From positions 1,364,001 to 1,428,000 of the forward strand of contig OZ025214.1 of assembly GCA_964019055.1 (NCBI GenBank): 64,000 nucleotides of DNA. The letters are read 5' to 3'. A program made the position numbers and the translations under genes. Below are positions 46,443-58,691 of this stretch, piece after piece. The stretch's first letter is position 1, and each line of letters starts with the position of its first letter. The stretch comes from Anthopleura xanthogrammica (lineage: Eukaryota > Cnidaria > Anthozoa > Actiniaria > Actiniidae). The notes under the pieces were generated by a model. That model ran no database searches. It was not told the DNA's origin and saw only the letters and a program-made list of their open reading frames with translations.

Positions 46443-49400
46443 ATTATTTTACGTTATCTCTCTATTCAATTAACATAATATTTGTTTATGGTTAGTTAAA
46501 TCAGGAGTATTATCGATAATGAAATTCTTGGCTATCAGACAAGTAGATTTTGGAAATAATTCCAAGCCAAATTCATTAAGTTAATGGCGTTGTCGACTGA
46601 ATAATGATATGGCAATCAAGAACTAAAGATGTTGGTTAAACAACGACGTGTGTTCATAATTTTATCCCTTATTAAATTAAATCTTCTTTTATTTTCTTAA
46701 CATTACTCCTTTCTTATTTTTGTGTTTGAAACTTTAGAAGGTGAAAAGTTATTTCGACTTTTAGATATGAAAAAAAAAACGAAGTAACCCTTTTGGACTC
46801 GGGATGGCGTACTTTACAGCCGGTTTTGCCATTGAAAGTCGAATAAAAAAAAACCATTATAATGTAGTAAAGTTCGTACATGAAATCATTGTTATGTTAT
46901 ATTGCTCAACAATTAGACGAAAAACCTCGCAGACAAAAGGTAAAGAAGTGAAAGAGGAAGCTTGCAGAACTGAACAAGTATTCGCAATGTCATAAAGCTC
47001 GCCAAATAAAGCCCGTCCGGGGCAGTTAAAACGGGAACAAAGATTGACTAGGAAGACGGTTTGAGTTAAACAAAGCTTTCTTTGAACTTGTAAAAAATAA
47101 GATTACACAACTTCCTCGCTTTACAACTGATTTAGTTTTCACGTATGTGGATATCTAACATCTGCTTTTGACAGCCACTCGTCGGTAACGTCGAGAAGAA
47201 AGATTTATATGATTTGAAACCAGAGTACCATGCTAATTTTGTAAATATTTACCGTTTTTTAGCCTACACTTATCTTAATCGATAATTAAGCTGTCCTAGG
47301 CCGCTTGTTATTGAGGGAAAAGTCGAAATTAAGAATGAAAGCAAGACGTCTGGTTTGTGTCGTCCAAATTATGAACTTAACTAACAATGAATCAACCTGG
47401 AGCTTGTCGTTTTGAATAGAGAAAAAAAAGCTGCATTAAAATTTTGAAAGAAAAGAAGCTTTTTAACACTTCTAGACATCTGCTTTCCTCTCTAACACGT
47501 CCATGTCTTAATCTTCTGGCTTTTGGGAGTTTTAATAACTGTATTCTCCAATACAACCGTTTTTTAATTTTTTTTATTGAATTACTTCTTCCCTAATTCG
47601 ATTTTCAACTGCTCTTTTCCGTACTTCGCTTGTGTTAACCTTAAATATTATTCAAGAAGTCGGATAAAAATTATAGATTTATTCAAAAAATACAAAAATA
47701 AAAAATATTTTTTAAAAAGGAAAAAAAAAAGAGAAAGATTATTAAAATTAAAATAAACATTTCTTGTATTTTCCTTTCAGTAAACATTTATAGCGTTTTC
47801 ACTTTCCGATTTGATTTTTCCCCCTGGCTATTTGCCCGATACTTGCAATTATTACTTTAATCTAAGTTTGGCAAACAAGTTATAGTTAGTGGTGCTAAAG
47901 TATAACATATACACGCGTGCCTTACTATTCGTACCCTCGTCGTGGTTTTCTGACAAGTACTTATCAAAATTTATTATATATACTTTCAAAATAAAGCTTT
48001 GCCAAGTGAGAATGAAATGAAACACACCCCGGCATTTTAACTAAAGGCGGCATTCATAAGAAAAATATTAAGTTATCTGTTGTTAATTTTTTTCTCGAGT
48101 CCATGTTGACTTGAAATTAAGAAAGACTCGACGCTTAAAATTATTTTTTTAACTTCATTATATTTTCAAGCCCTGAAAATTTTCCTCACATTTATCATTC
48201 TCGAGTTATTGAAAATAGAATAGTTAGAAAGACAATTTCTTTCAAGGTGGGATGCCCAATATTTCTTTGTTTCAAGTAACTCCTTTGAACAGCAAGATAA
48301 ACAGAGAAAGATTTTTTAATTTTGTTATTATTTACTCATAGTTCTTTTACGCCAACCGAAAATGACTTAGAAACAATATACCGAGTAAAAATAAGCAAAT
48401 GTATTTCTTGTGTTGACATTAACTATTTAGGGATATTTAATTAGTGACTAGCTGTTTCCAGCCCATTATAAAGGACTTTCCCCATTTGGCGACCTTTATG
48501 GACACAGCCGTCTCATTCCTAACTGTTCAAAAAACTTAATCCAAAATTGTTGCAAAACAAACGTTTTATAACGTTTTCTGTGGTGAATTCGAAAATTGAA
48601 TCACATGCACAATGTGTTTTTTAAAGACGCATCTAATTTTCTATCTTTTCATAGAAATCAAAAGTTACTAGGATTAATTCATTAAACCGCGTTAGCAACT
48701 ACTTTTTTCAAGATAACTTGTGAACTTGATCACAGCATTAACTTTGCAAAGAAAATTTTGTTCAACTGTCCGATTTAGGGATAGCTTTGTACCGATTTTT
48801 TAAAACCAATTTTTCTTCCTCCCTTTCTTCCGACATCTAAAAGAATTAACTATGAAGCAAACAATTGAACGATTTGCATAAAACTAGAGACACGAGGTTT
48901 GAAAACAAAAAAGTACAATGCTTTATTTCCTTGGAACAAATTCCAAGTCAGGTAATTGTTCTATAAACTTTCTTTTGATGAGATGGTAGCTTGCTTTTTG
49001 CCTCTCAAACACGGGTTAATGATTCTAACTTGAATGCAATATATATGATCATCTTCTAAACGTGCTTCATAAGAAAGCTTTAGTTTGGCTTTATATTAAA
49101 CTGCTTGCATTAAGTTGTGATATTGGACATCCAATACAGAAATCCAACTATATGATAAACAGTTTACTGCAAACAATGAACACTACACATAGAATTCGCA
49201 CAGAATAACAATATACATTTGTACATTACATGTTTAAAACACTTTTTGTCCAACCATAGAGAAAATAACAGCACGAAAAAAAAATTGCCCAAGATGAATT
49301 TCGTTCTTACCGACTTAAAAATGCTAAAATTGAAACTGAACAAAAATATTCAAAAGTCAATTTAAAAAAAAAAAGTATTATTTCAATTACTTTCTAAAGG

Positions 49401-49686
49401 TTTAAAAATATACCTGTGAAAAAGTTTTTTTGGGCACTTTATGTTCAAATAAAAGTGCAAATGGTGTACTAGAACCTTTGAAAATGTTACATTAAAGTTA
49501 CAAAAGAAATCGAATGTTTAAACTGCGGTTGCCCTATGCTAACACTGCCCATTTCTTGAGGATATTAATAGATTATTAGAGGCACCCTTGATCAAACAAT
49601 TGGAAATTGATTACCGTTCTAGTAATAGCGCAATATCCGTTTTAGACAGGGGTGTTTGTTTATTCTACGCAAGGTGATTGATCTCC

Positions 49687-49694
49687 TATAAAAA
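49687..49694 (+). promoter_or_regulatory. TATA box of the homeobox gene
   Basis: TATAAAAA followed by GGGCTGGG, about 175 bp upstream of the ATG. It predicts a transcription start near 49715-49722. Confidence 0.6.
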
Positions 49695-49862
49695 GGGCTG
49701 GGTTCACAATTAAGATAAGTCATACGAGCCGTTCTAGCATTGGTAAGAGCTCAGCACCAAAAAAAGCAAGGCGATACACTAGGGCACTACCAAGAGTAAA
49801 CCCGAATACAGAAATAGATAAAAAGAAATCCGAGACCAGTGAACACCAAGATATCTTGTACA

Positions 49863-52232
49863 ATGTCAGACAGCTACTACTACTACCGCTGTCCTTGCCC
49901 GTCTACTGAATGTAATGGCTCTATCTGTAGATACCCAGAGATGATACCTCCAGTGGCAACAAGTTACACACCACCATCATGCTCTTTCTTTCCTCAGGAG
50001 AGGAAACTCCTAAACTACGCTACCAATGTGCCTAAAATAGAACCCGAGACTCGTGCTATTTCTCAAGCTAGTCGAGAACCAATACGATGGAGTACATCTT
50101 ATGGAAGCTTTCAAGAAAGAACTGTGAACAAGGCAGAAATGGTACCAAAAAAGATTCCAGAATCTGGTAAGTACTGAGAAGAAAACTAACCAGTGTAGCG
50201 AATCTTAGAATGTAGAATATAAAAGGTAGATACGGAAAGTCTGGTCAGTAGTCAGCGTTTTTAACTAGTTAAAAGACTACTCTAACTAACAAGGAAAATT
50301 TCCCTCCTGATTTTCGGTAGTGTTTGATTTAAAAAGACATTTTTTTTTTCAATACTGCAAATATATAGAAACTGTGATTGTAACAAATATATTTAAAATG
50401 CTGTTCTTTCAGTTTTCAATTTATTCTTCTTATTGCCTAAAATACCTTTCGCACTACTTTGAAAAATCCTTTTTTAAAGTTAAAAAGACGAATTCTTTCA
50501 TTGATAGGAACCAGAAGCTGAGCTTTTCAAATTTAATTTAACTTAAAATTCTGACTAAAACTCATCTTAACTAATATAAATCGTTATGAAAATTCTCAAA
50601 GACGAATATTGAAGAAAACTTTGAAAAGACTACGTTTTTGTTATAGCAAAGCAAGGTGTTTGGTAGTTATACTATTGTGATAAATTTTACAATTGATTTG
50701 CAAATAAAAATATTTCTTTTTTGGATGGGGAGTTAGTAAAATGTAAATTTTCCACAAACTAAGAAAGCTTTTCTTTTTAGGAAACCATAGAGTTAGAAAC
50801 TCAAAAACTGTATTTTGATTATTTTCTTTCTTTCTTTCATTTTCGAACGAAGTTGGCAATCTCTGATCGCGATTTCTAGAGGTTAAACAACAGTTTACAA
50901 AAGAAATAGGAAAAATACAAAACATTAAGATCTGAGAAAACAAAAATTGAGATGGTTACTGTGCGTAAACCATGCAATGGAAAACTTTTAAACGTCCATT
51001 TAATAATAATAATTTACTAGAAAAACGATAATTTTTCAATTTTTGAGGGGGAGGGATATTAAATTATTTTTCGGTGTTATTTATTATTTAAATATTTTCT
51101 GCATATTTCTTTTTTCCTTCAGTGTTGTTCCTTTTTTGTCAAATTATGAAAACGTTAACAAATGAAACTAAAATTCCGTTTTTTATCATATACATGTCTT
51201 TATTTATTTATTTATTTTTTTTTTTTAAAATATCAAAATTACTAAAGATACAAACCAAAAATATCGGGATTTTTTAAGACAAATTGTTACAGATCAGAGA
51301 TACTTTCTTTAGGAATTGGATTAGATCCTTTTGAGAAGGGTATTGAATAGTTTTAAATGGTAAAACGTTTTATGTCTCAAACGAATAGAAATGTTTGGTG
51401 TAGCAATGATAGTGGTAATGATGTCAATAATACAAGTGTTAATTGGTAATTATGTGGCTTTTACGCGGAATGAAAATATTAAAATCTAAAATCTAAAAAG
51501 TCTATTAAGCTTTGGCTGTTGTATCACAGCGTGGGGCAATCACAACAGAGTTAGGCTCCAACTAGGTGAAAGCCCAAGTTCGAATAGGAATTTTGAAGTT
51601 GATTTTTAAGAGGGAGGAAAATCGGAGAACACGGAGAAAAACCCTTGAAGTATAGGAGAGAACCAACAAGCAACTGTACTCACATACATCGCTAAGTCCA
51701 GGAATCAAACCCGGGTCGCATTTGTGAGAGGCGACGCAGTAGGAGCACTCACCATTTGTGCTTACTTGCTACATATGAGCAAAAATCAGATTTACTAAAC
51801 TCCAGCTCTCCATGAATGGTATTTATCTTGAAAAATTGTAGTGACATAAATGACAAGATGTACTTCAGTCTATTCTAAAAGTAAAAGTTCCTAATTTTTT
51901 GTATTTATCTATTTATTGTAGCTCGAGTCCAACCCACAACACAAGTTAACCGAATTCCAACATCAAATGCCCAAGGTCTACAGCCTATCAACAAAACCTC
52001 AAGCCGAACAAGGCGGGTACGAACGGCATTTACACCATTTCAACTTCTCTGCCTCGAGACTTCGTTTGACAAGAACCACTACGTCGTAGGCTCCGAAAGA
52101 AAACAACTAGCTTCTTATTTAAAACTCAGTGAAACACAAGTTAAAGTTTGGTTCCAGAACAGACGAACAAAGTGGAAAAGGCAGGCTTTGGAAGGACGAG
52201 TTGACATGAACAAGGACCCCTTAACTCCTTGA
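49863..52232 (+). CDS. Emx-like ANTP-class homeobox transcription factor
   Basis: Two exons, 49863-50166 and 51922-52232, giving 204 residues. The frame extends upstream to a GTG, but the first ATG at 49863 ([14 protein letters not shown]) is the start. The homeodomain is at about 131-190: [53 protein letters not shown]. KNHYVVGxERKQLA is the hallmark of Emx, and N51/Q50 of helix 3 are standard. W56 (RTKWKRQ) differs from the RTKYKRQ of vertebrate Emx, so a Not-like or other Emx-related member is possible. The N-terminus is Ser/Pro/Tyr-rich with no motif I recognise. A SINE sits in the 1.75-kb intron. The gene has a TATA box and a large upstream desert, as expected for a developmental regulator. 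It binds DNA in the nucleus. Confidence 0.93.
51540..51770 (-). mobile_element. tRNA-derived SINE in the homeobox intron
   Basis: Minus strand carries B box GGGTTTGATTCC, TGTGAGTACAGTTGCTTG and TTGGTTCTCTCC, then a tail ending AAATCAACTTCAAAATTCC. The A box is degraded. Confidence 0.75.
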
Positions 52233-53504
52233 ATAAAGATCAGAGCATGTGAACTATTCTAATTTACACGAGTGTTGCAAAGCTTTTTAGAACGTCTAGC
52301 TTTTCTTTTAGTGTATTTATGTACAAACTAAAAATACAGCAGTCTTTTTCACACTGTATAATAACATTTTATTTAAAAGTAGAAAATATTTCGTTCGAGT
52401 AGAAAATGCAAGGAAACAAAGCTGGCTGATAAATGGCTTCCACTAGCTGTCAGCCAATCAGCGCTCAAATATGGAAGCCAATCAAAAGTTGAGCCAACAA
52501 AAAAAAAAGATTTTTTCTACACGGCACTTTGAGTTTACGATTTTTGGAATACGAGGAAGACCTCAACAATTCCATGTCCCAGATTTGTAGCCAGCACGAA
52601 CACTATAACGATCTCAAAATGCAAAATGGATGTATTTACCGCCATATTCCAACTATGTTGTTGCGGTATGTTAAATGTTAATTTATAATGTAAATAAAAT
52701 AAGTTTTAAAAAGAACTTCAAATGACTTACAGCGAGTGAAAGCAAAAAAGAATTGAAGCAAAAATAAATAAAGAAAAATTTTACAAAATAGAGCGGGTTT
52801 TTATTCTCATTCTGATTTTGAAAACATTTTTAAAAAGACTCGTTATTTTTAAAAAGACTCTTACTACATATTAAAATATTTTTTTTCATTATTATCATCT
52901 AATTTTACATACTAAGAATATTTGACATTTTTTTTATCAGGTCCTTATTTCGATACCTGAGTCTCAAATAAGTCTGCCTTCCCCAATTTATTTTCGAGGA
53001 TGCTTGGTTTGGTCCTTGAAGAATTGGTACTAAGAGGCTTTTAAGAGAATTTGCAACTCTCCCTCCCCGGCAAAATTTCCTTTTCCCTTTCGCATGGCAT
53101 CTACGCTAACTTGCACTTTAGTGGACCGCAAAGTAAGCTAAACATTATAACGTTTACTAATATTCATAAAAAATATAAATATATGATACTATAATAATAG
53201 AAAACCGGCAAAATATTTTTTTGAACAGATATCAATGATGGTAAAATAATTCGGCAAAGGAAGTCCAGTCAAAGGCAGCAAGGGGGAAATAAAACTATTT
53301 TTTTTATAGTAAGATGTATATTTGAAACCGTTCGCCTGTTTTCATGATGTCTACCAAAAACCATGGAAGAAGTTAGCCGGTAATTTTGATAGTTATGACT
53401 GACCGTTATCCGCAACAAGCAACGACTAAGATAGTTCTAAAGTGTTACACTTATCTGTCTATCTTCTCAACTAACTGCATGAGATTCCTTCATGATACAA
53501 GATG
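52233..53504. other. 3' intergenic region, homeobox to SUFU (convergent)
   Basis: AATAAA overlaps the homeobox stop codon (52232-52237), with another AATAAA-type site near 52690. Otherwise AT-rich, no exon or repeat recognised. Confidence 0.6.
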
Positions 53505-56500
53505 TTAATTCTCGTCCGGTAGAACAGTAATGACAAGACCATCACCCGGCCATCTGTAATCCTTAGGAAGATCAAGCTGCATGGAGATAGAAAAATTGAT
53601 ATTAAAACCTGGGTTTTCACTTCCATAAGCGTAAGCAGGATTGCATGAAGCTACGGTGCTCTCTAGTTCATGCCTGCGTCCACACTAAAACCTGTAAAAC
53701 GATCGAAAACGCTGAGTGCTTTCATCGAAAACGGAAGCCTTACCTCATGAGGTCTGGTTAGTTCGTCTAGGTCTCTATCAAGCCTATGCAGAAAATCTTC
53801 TGGGATCAAGATCTGCGTACAACAAGGACAAAATATCAAGTTCAAATTGCATAACAACTGGCTTCATGAGAAGTAATCCTGGCGCAAGCAGCCTAACTAA
53901 CCTGTAACCATGTCCCACATGCTGCATACTGATGTTCCCTGTCTGCTATAGATCCTGTTATGTTACTGGTTACGAAGGTAATGGCTGTTTCGGACGTTGA
54001 GCTGGTAAACGTGAAGTGACGGCCGTGGCGAAGACGGCCCCTACAAGAAAGAAAAAACAACAACAACACAAATCTTAACAAAAAAGAGAAAAATGGTGGT
54101 GATCGTGAGCAACCGATAAAGATAATAATGACAAGGGTGATGATAACAATGATGGAAAATGACGATGATGATAATAATAGTGGTTGGTGATAGCTTCGTT
54201 GATGCATGATGATGGTGTTGATGATGGTGATGCTGGTGGCAACAATGAAGATAATGGTGATAATGATGATAGCGGTGATGTTTTTGTTGATGATGATGAT
54301 GGTGAGGGTGATGATGATGATGATGATGATGGTGGTGATGATGATGGTGATGATGATGATGATGATGATAATGATGGTATTGATGATGCTGCTGGTGGAA
54401 ACAATGAAGATGATGGTGATAATGATGGCAGTGATGGTTTTGTTGATGATGGAGATGGTGATGCTGCTGATGGCAGTAATGAAGATGATGGTGATAATGG
54501 TGATTGAGTTGTTGATGGTGTTGATGGCGATGGCGATGCTGCTGGTGGCAACAATGAAGAAGATGATGATAATGATGATGGTTTTGTTGATGGTGATGAT
54601 GGTGTTCATAGTGATGATATTTCATGATCATATTCATACCATACCTAATAGCAAGCGGTAACAACATAGCAGCTTCATAACCAAACCTCAGGTGAACACC
54701 CCTCAACGTTCTTGTCCTCACAATCTCACTAACAGCACTTGCACAAGATGACTCTCTATCATAAGATGAATCTTTAAGTCGTCCATGAGAATCGACCTTA
54801 AATTTAGACCCCCCTCCTCCTCCTCCTCCTCCAATTGCAGGAAGGACCTTGAATCGTGTCCCTAGGTCCTTTGTTCCTTGGGGGCTAATGTGTCTACCAA
54901 AATTTGGGTCCTCTGAGGAAGGTCTTGGGAAAGATCGGTCAGGTGTGTAGGCCTCCCACCAACACTTGGCTGCTACTCCACTAAGACTTGATCCTTCTTT
55001 CTCGATGCCGAGGGAAACAGACTCCTATAATTATGACCAAGAGAAACAATCAATATTGTTTTACTCTTTACTCACAAGGAATTTTGAGAATAATTCTGAA
55101 AACACTTTCATGTGAAATGCTGCAAAGGTTTCTGTCTATTTCTAGTCTCATGTGGGATGTTTACCAGGTGAATACCAAGTGTTCTATAGAAATAGGGGAC
55201 TCCACTAGATTCATCCACTGGATATGCTACTTGCATTGTTTAATAATCCCCTTCACAATTCCTTGTGCCATCTTGAACAGATAGCCGTGCCGTTGCATTG
55301 AACCAATACATGAGGTGATCTTGCAATGACAGAGACGTGAATAATTGTCCAAGGTGTTAAAAAAGGTTTATATCATTGTAAGGTCACCTCATGACTCACT
55401 TAGATGCAAAGGCACAGCTTCCTTTCAAGATGGGAACTGTGAAGGGGACTATTGTTTGATATTTCTTACTACCTGCAAATGAGGCTGGATTTCAAACACT
55501 GACTCCACTCTATCCATGTCTGTCACAAGCCATGGGCCACCAGCACTGTGAAAAATCAGCAAAGTGTCAAATTTACTACACCTTAAATTACATAAATAAA
55601 ATTAGCGAACCTTGAAGGATTTTTGTTACTTACGGAGGTACTTTACGAAGGATATCTAGGATTGCCTTGCAGTGCCAGTGTTGAGCTGCCTGAAGCTCCT
55701 CTGCCATAATACCAATGACCTGAAAGCAGAAAATCAAAGAAAGTCAGTCAGTCTGTCAGTCAGTAAGTCAGTTAGTCAACCTGTCAGTTATTTAATCAGT
55801 CACTCAGTCTGTCAGTCAGTCAGTCAGTCAGTCAGTCAGTCATTCACTCAGTCCAGCAATGCAAGCAAGCCAGACATTCAGTCAGCCCAGCCAGTCAATC
55901 AGTCACTCATTCAGTCAGTCAGTCAGTCAGTCAGTCAGTCAGTCAGTCAGTCAGTCAGTCAGTCAGTCAGTCAGTCAGTCAGTCAGTCAGTCAGTCAGTC
56001 AGTCAGTCAGTCAGTCAGTCAGTCAGTCAGTCAGTCAGTCAGTCAGTCAGTCAGTCAGTCAGTCAGTCAGTCAGTCAGTCAGTCAGTCAGTCAGCCCAGC
56101 CAGTCAATCAGTCAGTCAGTCAGTTAAATTCAATTGCCATAGAATAATCAATGCATATATACTGTACTCATGCTAATCACCTGTATGAACTCTACTCTCC
56201 CTAGTTGAGTGTTGATAGGTTTGATTTGAGGGTCTTCACACAATAGCATGTGTTGGATCTGTGAAGTATTCGGTCCAGGGTTGTATCTGCCCATTCTGGA
56301 TGGGGTGTAGTCTAATGGTGCATGCCAGGAAATGTGGTCCACAGGACAAAGCATATTCTCTGAAAATCATTACAAATTCATTTAAGCTTCTTTTTTTTGT
56401 GTTAACATTGATGTATCTTCTCATACATGACCTTCAAACAAAGAAATAATACTCAAGAAAATGACATATGGTCTGAATTGGAAAACATTATGCCCAAACT

Positions 56501-57891
56501 AAAGAGATCAGACTATTGATCTACTCTTCCATGCCTCAAGATTGTACTTATGCACAATTATCAATGAGCAGTTTTTGAGCAACATTAGTTGCAAACTAAG
56601 TTGCAAGAATGTTCAACCTTAGGTATTGAATTTGAAGGTGATGGTTTATATTCCATACATCTTCTTATTTTGGACATATAGATCTCTGGATCCTGATTTA
56701 GCTCCTATGCAGCCACTGCTAGCTGTATCTGAGATCTTTGTACCTGTTTGGAAGACATATCTAGCCAGTTGCTGAAGTAATTCAGCAGGCCAAGCTGGAG
56801 GAGCTGTCTCTCCTGGCTGCTTCTTCAACCTGAATGTTATCTCAAACCCATAACCACTTGGTCCATCCATCCCTGTATACCTAGATATACCATAAAGATA
56901 TGCATGAGTCACAATATTCCATCTTTCACATCAAATTTGAGGTATCAAAGATAAGTCAAGAGTTTGGAAGTTAATGGTCTATGAAATACACTCATACCAA
57001 CAGAACCCTCTTCTGCAGGCAATTTTTGTTTTAACTTTTTTTGGGAATCCTGTGTACACAGGGACCCCAAGCCAGAAATCTGATTACTAGTATGGGTTGT
57101 GAGAAGTGAAGTGTGTTTTATTTTTGATATAATATAACACTTACTTATGAACTCTTCCGTCACCATGGAGATCAGACAGCCCAGAGGAGACATAATGCCA
57201 GTGAGGTGGGATTCCTTCCATTGGGCTCCCAGGATTACCAAACATACTGATAAAATCTAGTGGATCTGGCCCTCCAAGCCTAAAAAAATTTGGGGACAAA
57301 ATAAATAATTTACTTACTCTACTGTATATCCCTCCTAGCTTTGTAACATACATACATCCCTTTTTATGTCAACAATAGAGCAAAAGCTGTGGCTGTCATA
57401 TGTATATCTACAACCATTGCTCCCAATCAGGAGCTCTGAGGTTTGCTCTACACACACTACCACTACTGTACACGCAATATTTATAAATACAATACACACA
57501 ACTCACAACTCCCGCTTGATTTTTACAGAGTACCCAGAGGAATTAAACCCTCATGGGAAGGGAAAGAACCACACATGAAACAAACTGAAGTAACGTGGTT
57601 CAGTCAAGAGTTGAATTCATGACCCCATGGCCAGACATGGACCACTACAGGACAGAAGACTGAATCGAATCGTTATCTCGTGTCATTAAAAAGTTGTTCA
57701 GAAAACCCTTTAAAGATTCTCAGAAATCAAAGAGCTTACCAGCATTTGACGAGAGCAGTGACTTGTAAAGGGTTCGGTTGATCAGGATAAAGTCTTCTTA
57801 ATGTCGAGTAAATGGCTTCCAGTCCAGGTGGGGTTGGAATGGTTGGCGCAGGCATTCCATAACAGCTTCCCGGGCCGTACTGAGCGTCCAT
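53505..57891 (-). CDS. SUFU: SUFU, Suppressor of fused (Hedgehog pathway)
   Basis: Ten exons: 57740-57891, 57145-57279, 56744-56880, 56181-56359, 55634-55719, 55473-55545, 54645-55024, 53902-54040, 53744-53812, 53505-53576. All are in phase and give 473 residues (human 484). The N-domain shows LRRLYPDQPNPLQVTALVK, WLGGPDPLDFISMF, IPPHWHYVSSGLSDLHGDGR, MDGPSGYGFEITFRLK, WPAELLQQLARYVFQ and HISWHAPLD, then IQHMLLCEDPQI and GGPWLVTDM. A variable loop with eight glycines follows. The C-domain has RTRTLRGVHLRF, GRLRHGRHFTF, ETAITFVTSN, HQYAACGTWLQ and a final LPKDYRWPGDGLVITVLPDE. SUFU binds Gli factors in the cytoplasm and holds them inactive until Hedgehog signals. A ~17-residue insertion (around YTPSRMGRYNPGPNTS) precedes SQIQHML. 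Introns carry CAGT and GAT microsatellites. Divergent from BOD1L1. Confidence 0.98.
54120..54610. repeat. GAT-type trinucleotide tract in SUFU intron 7
   Basis: Interrupted (GATGAT)n and (GGTGAT)n over nearly 0.5 kb; gives long spurious His-, Asp-, Met- and Ile-rich ORFs on both strands. Confidence 0.9.
55235..55465. mobile_element. Palindromic MITE family C (SUFU intron 6)
   Basis: Ends GTTTAATAATCCCCTTCACA and inverse GTGAAGGGGACTATTGTTT; arms GCCGTGCCGTTGCATTGAAC / GATGCAAAGGCACAG and GGTGATCTTGCAATGACAGA / ATCATTGTAAGGTCACC. Partner of 28350-28560. Confidence 0.8.
55742..56125. repeat. (CAGT)n microsatellite in SUFU intron 4
   Basis: About 380 bp of CAGT units with a few CAGC/CATT variants at the edges and a long perfect core from about 55910 to 56092. 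The SVSQSVSQ ORFs are artefacts. Confidence 0.95.
56390..56515. mobile_element. MITE family B fragment (SUFU intron 3)
   Basis: Contains TTGATGTATCTTCTCATACATG, AAACAAAGAAATAATACTC, AAATGACATATGGTCTGAAT and CATTATGCCCAA. It abuts the exon 4 acceptor. Confidence 0.65.
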
Positions 57892-58691
57892 CTTTAGAAA
57901 CAATCCACAAGTCTTTAACCGATTTAAATCAACCAAAAATACAAAGAGAAGATTCCTTGAGTTTTCTTTCTTTAAAATCCGCTCCTTTATAACAAAAAAA
58001 TCAGCTGTAAAAGTCTTTTTTTCTTGAAATATTTCTGTCCACGCGCTGGGGTCCCAACTGATCTGCCAGACTTCGCCAGGAATTTTTCTTCGTCTTCAAG
58101 ATTGTTCCTTTGTTTTAAAGTTTTCCTGTATTCCTTATGATTTCTTATGTGTATAGTAAGTGTTCGTGGTAATGGAAGTGAATTATTCCGAATCCAGGTA
58201 TGATATTTTGATCACTTGAGCGAGAACAAAACTCTAGTAAATATTTATGACTTGCGAGTTGATCCGAAGGTCAACCAGAGGCAGCCCCACAGGGAGCCCA
58301 GTTTGGATAAAAGTGCTAGGCGAAAATAAAATCTAGAAATATATCATTTATCAAAGAAAATGGGTTAGAGGCTAAGAAAGTAAGCTAAATAATGCACGGA
58401 AATAGGAAAATCAAGCAAAAAGACAGTAAGATAGACTTTTTAACGCGCCTTTGTTTTTGTCATGATGTCCTGTGTAGAAGTATGTTTCTATATATGTTTT
58501 CTTGTATTATTTAGCACGCTTTCTTAGCCTCTAATTACCCTCTATTTGTTTCGACAAATGCTAAATTTTCCATATTTTATTTTCGTCTAACACTAATTGG
58601 GCTCCCTGTCTGAACATGCGAATCAAGACCGCGTTACTTATAACCAGCGGGTTTGCCTTCCAAAAAGTGTACCGTATCACCAATATCAAAG
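57892..58691. promoter_or_regulatory. Bidirectional promoter region SUFU/BOD1L1 with an embedded MITE
   Basis: 800 bp between two diverging start codons; 320 bp of it is the MITE at 58291-58611. No TATA box is obvious for either gene. Confidence 0.55.
58291..58611. mobile_element. MITE with CAGGGAGCCC termini
   Basis: Left CAGGGAGCCCAGTTTGG, right inverse AATTGGGCTCCCTG. Inner arms GGGTTAGAGGCTAAGAAAG / CTTTCTTAGCCTCTAATTACCC and AGCTAAATAAT / ATTATTTAGC are also inverted. A terminal fragment of the same type is at about 22927-22950. Confidence 0.85.

Larger units (their letters stand above)
42869..49862. other. 7-kb gene desert upstream of the homeobox gene
   Basis: No convincing gene. Contains a LINE-type 3' tail (about 43870-43950), a tyrosine-recombinase relic (44184-44372), a duplicated 450-bp block, three copies of a shorter block, and a SINE. 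From 46.5 to 49.68 kb it is AT-rich with nothing recognisable, though it is the natural place for homeobox regulatory DNA. Confidence 0.6.

Noticed and set aside
46804..46995. 63-residue ORF in the gene desert
   Set aside because: No homology, no splice context, begins and ends in AT-rich sequence.
49839..49862. Eight extra N-terminal residues of the homeobox protein
   Set aside because: Would start at GTG; the next codon in frame that is ATG (49863) is used instead.
53893..54721. His-, Asp-, Ile- and Met-rich ORFs on both strands
   Set aside because: GAT trinucleotide tract in a SUFU intron; only the SUFU exon edges are coding.
55672..56176. SVSQSVSQ ORFs
   Set aside because: CAGT microsatellite in a SUFU intron.
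58653..58691. Thirteen extra N-terminal residues of the BOD1L1-like protein
   Set aside because: Would start at TTG; the true ATG is at 58692.
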